NCBI RefSeq assembly: GCF_000214215.1
Contig: NC_015559.1
Span: 1,302,001-1,366,000 of the forward strand
DNA: 64,000 nucleotides
Direction of reading: 5' to 3'
From: Marinomonas posidonica IVIA-Po-181
GTDB lineage: Bacteria > Pseudomonadota > Gammaproteobacteria > Pseudomonadales > Marinomonadaceae
Each line of letters starts with the position of its first letter. The first letter of the stretch is position 1. Shown in pieces: positions 62,152 to 64,000 of this stretch. The notes beneath the pieces are model-generated. The model saw only the letters and a list, made by a program, of their open reading frames with translations. It was not told the origin of the DNA and ran no database searches. The translations under genes and the position numbers were made by a program.

Positions 62152-62492
62152 CTCAAATTACAAGCTTTGGTCGTTCTGGCCTATATGACTGGATGATGCA
62201 GCGAGTCTCTGCATTGGTTCTATCAGTCTATACTTTGTTTATGATCGGTTATTTGGTGAGTAATCCAGATCTGACTTATGAGCAATGGAGCGCATTGTTT
62301 GAAACAACTTGGATGCGCATTTTTAGTTTGTTGGTCTTGTTGTCTATCGGTATCCACTCTTGGATCGGTTTGTGGTCTGTTTCGACAGACTATATTAAAG
62401 CAACAGGTGCACGTTTTTTCTTTCAATCTCTATGCGGTTTGGCCATGTTTGTGTACATCGTGTGGGGCATTCAGGTTCTTTGGGGGCTATAA
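62145..62492 (+). CDS. sdhD: Succinate dehydrogenase membrane anchor subunit
   Basis: 115 residues, three TM helices. The haem ligand His lies in VLLSIGIHSWIGLWSV and the quinone-site Asp-Tyr in STDYIK. ATG 62145 has CAGGAG at seven bases; GTG 62139 is less likely. The stop and the sdhA start are three bases apart. Confidence 0.94.
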   Translation: MVTQITSFGRSGLYDWMMQRVSALVLSVYTLFMIGYLVSNPDLTYEQWSALFETTWMRIFSLLVLLSIGIHSWIGLWSVSTDYIKATGARFFFQSLCGLAMFVYIVWGIQVLWGL

Positions 62493-62495
62493 GTA

Positions 62496-64000
62496 ATGGC
62501 GAATATTCGTACGATTTCATTTGATGCCATTGTAATTGGTGGTGGCGGTGCTGGTATGCGTGCCGCGCTTCAGTTGACAGAAACAGGTTTGGATACCGCT
62601 TGCATTACGAAAGTATTCCCTACTCGTTCTCACACAGTATCAGCGCAAGGTGGTATTACTTGTGCGATCGCAAGTGACGATCCAAACGATGATTGGCGCT
62701 GGCACATGTACGACACGGTAAAAGGGTCTGACTACATTGGTGACCAAGATGCCATTGAATACATGTGTTCTGTTGGTCCACAAGCTGTCTTTGAACTTGA
62801 GCACATGGGTTTGCCATTTTCTCGTACAGAGCAAGGCCGTATTTATCAGCGTCCTTTTGGTGGTCAATCTAAAGATTTTGGTAAGGGCGGTCAGGCTGCT
62901 CGTACTTGTGCTGCGGCTGACCGTACAGGTCACGCTTTGTTGCACACGCTGTATCAAGCAAACTTAAAAGGTGGTACGTCTTTCTTCAATGAATGGTACG
63001 CCACAGACTTGGTGAAAAATAATGACGGCGCCGTGGTTGGTGTCATCGCTATCTGCATCGAAACAGGTGAAACGGTTTACCTAAAAGCAAAAGCAACGGT
63101 TATTGCGACAGGTGGTGCGGGCCGTATTTATCAGTCTACTACGAATGCTCACATTAACACGGGTGACGGTATTGGTATGGCGTTGCGCGCTGGTTTCCCA
63201 ATGCAAGACATGGAAATGTGGCAGTTCCACCCAACTGGTATTTATGGTGCGGGTACCTTGGTAACCGAAGGTTGTCGTGGTGAAGGTGGTTACCTGATCA
63301 ACAAAGACGGCGAGCGTTTCATGGAGCGTTATGCGCCAAATGCGAAAGACCTTGCTGGTCGTGACGTTGTGGCTCGTTCTATGATCTTGGAAATCCTTGA
63401 AGGTCGTGGTTGCGGCCCAGACGGTGACCACGTATTGCTGAAGCTGGATCACCTAGGTGAAGAGACCTTGAATAAGCGTCTACCAGGTATCCTTGAACTC
63501 TCTCGTACCTTTGCTCACGTTGATCCTGTGAAAGAGCCGATCCCAGTTATTCCAACATGTCATTACATGATGGGCGGTATTCCGACCAATGTTGGTGGTC
63601 AAGCACTGAAACAAAATGAGTCAGGTGAAGACATCGTTGTCGACGGTCTTTATGCATGTGGTGAAGCTGCTTGTGTCTCTGTTCATGGCGCTAACCGCTT
63701 AGGTGGTAACTCTTTGCTAGACTTAGTCGTATTCGGTCGCGCAGTTGGTTTGCAGGTTAAGAAATCCTTGGATGAGGGTTTTGATTCCCTTGATGCGACA
63801 GACACAGATGTTGAAGCGGCTATGTCACGTTTGAATCGCCTAAATACTTCTACAGGTGGCGAGAGTGTGGCGGAAGTTCGTGCTGACTTACAGCGTGTCA
63901 TGCAATTGTATTTCGGTGTGTTCCGTGAAGGTGACTCTATGCAGAAAGGCCTGGAGCAGCTAGCGGAAATTCGTCAGCGTGTTGAAAATCTTCACCTTGA
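62496..64000 (+). CDS. sdhA: Succinate dehydrogenase flavoprotein subunit, 5' part
   Basis: The first ~501 residues are in the window; the rest runs past the edge. Oxidises succinate to fumarate. FAD motif [17 protein letters not shown]; the covalent-FAD histidine is in [11 protein letters not shown]; catalytic region [23 protein letters not shown] and [14 protein letters not shown]. Gene order sdhCDA is typical; sdhB is expected downstream. Confidence 0.97.
   Translation, partial: MANIRTISFDAIVIGGGGAGMRAALQLTETGLDTACITKVFPTRSHTVSAQGGITCAIASDDPNDDWRWHMYDTVKGSDYIGDQDAIEYMCSVGPQAVFELEHMGLPFSRTEQGRIYQRPFGGQSKDFGKGGQAARTCAAADRTGHALLHTLYQANLKGGTSFFNEWYATDLVKNNDGAVVGVIAICIETGETVYLKAKATVIATGGAGRIYQSTTNAHINTGDGIGMALRAGFPMQDMEMWQFHPTGIYGAGTLVTEGCRGEGGYLINKDGERFMERYAPNAKDLAGRDVVARSMILEILEGRGCGPDGDHVLLKLDHLGEETLNKRLPGILELSRTFAHVDPVKEPIPVIPTCHYMMGGIPTNVGGQALKQNESGEDIVVDGLYACGEAACVSVHGANRLGGNSLLDLVVFGRAVGLQVKKSLDEGFDSLDATDTDVEAAMSRLNRLNTSTGGESVAEVRADLQRVMQLYFGVFREGDSMQKGLEQLAEIRQRVENLHL

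Noticed and set aside
1..64000. CRISPR arrays, insertion sequences, prophage, tRNA or rRNA genes
   Set aside because: No repeat-spacer pattern, transposase, integrase or tRNA cloverleaf was found on reading both strands; a dedicated tRNA or repeat scan could still find something small.

Overview
This window is a chromosomal segment of a gammaproteobacterium. Gene order closely follows the Pseudomonas/Oceanospirillales pattern (ubiG/yciK next to gyrA-serC-pheA-tyrA/aroA-cmk-rpsA; proA-nadD-rsfS-rlmH-mrdA-rodA-mltB-rlpA-dacA-ybeD-lipB-lipA; mobA, purN-purM next to DUF3108/DUF2066; gltA divergent from sdhCDA). Moderate G+C and the protein sequences suggest a marine Marinomonas-like organism. That name is an inference and was not tested by any search. 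I see no phage, insertion sequence, CRISPR array, tRNA or rRNA, so most of the window is core genome.

Layout. 1-2.6 kb: partial M16 protease, then yciK and ubiG (minus strand). 2.9-12.7 kb: gyrA, serC, pheA, a tyrA-aroA fusion, cmk and rpsA. 12.8-13.8 kb: trmO and a small unknown gene. 13.9-24.8 kb: cell-shape, peptidoglycan and lipoate cluster. 24.9-25.2 kb: a probable short minus-strand transcript with a 24-codon ORF. 25.3-29.4 kb: an ABM-GNAT fusion, a bicupin protein and parC with a TTG start. 29.5-30.7 kb: two complementary bacterioferritin subunits and bfd with a Fur-box candidate. 30.8-34.0 kb: FrnE-like DsbA protein, Tag-family glycosylase, pdxJ, DTW protein, DUF1244. 34.0-41.6 kb: the c-di-GMP adhesin-release module lapG-lapD plus the type I exporter genes lapB-lapC and a LuxR-type regulator, without the adhesin. 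41.9-56.0 kb: nitrate assimilation: nasT-nasS regulators, nrtABC transporter, an NADH-dependent electron-transfer flavoprotein, nirBD, nasA, a TrpD2-like protein and mobA. 56.0-61.2 kb: DUF3108, purN, purM, DUF2066, a CxxC protein, gltA. 61.8-64.0 kb: sdhC, sdhD and partial sdhA.

How the genes work together. The nitrate region is a self-contained pathway. Nitrate is imported by NrtABC, reduced by NasA with the flavoprotein as likely electron donor, and nitrite goes to ammonium by NirBD; MobA makes the molybdenum cofactor needed by NasA. Control seems double. Both transporter and nasA leaders have sigma-54-type -24/-12 elements (nasA also an NtrC-like site), followed by hairpins with AnnGnn hexaloops and then a strong intrinsic terminator ahead of the start codon, the expected layout for NasT (ANTAR) antitermination. 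LapD/LapG/LapB/LapC form a surface-adhesin export and release system gated by c-di-GMP.

Most unusual points: (1) the EPSP-synthase half of the TyrA-AroA fusion keeps its reading frame and fold-type sequence but has lost most substrate-binding residues, so it looks like a pseudoenzyme; (2) the two bacterioferritins split ferroxidase and haem-ligand residues between them; (3) the two NasT-type leaders; (4) the structured short transcript downstream of lipA; (5) an ABM-RimJ-like fusion protein; (6) hisC and mupP are absent from positions where Pseudomonas has them.
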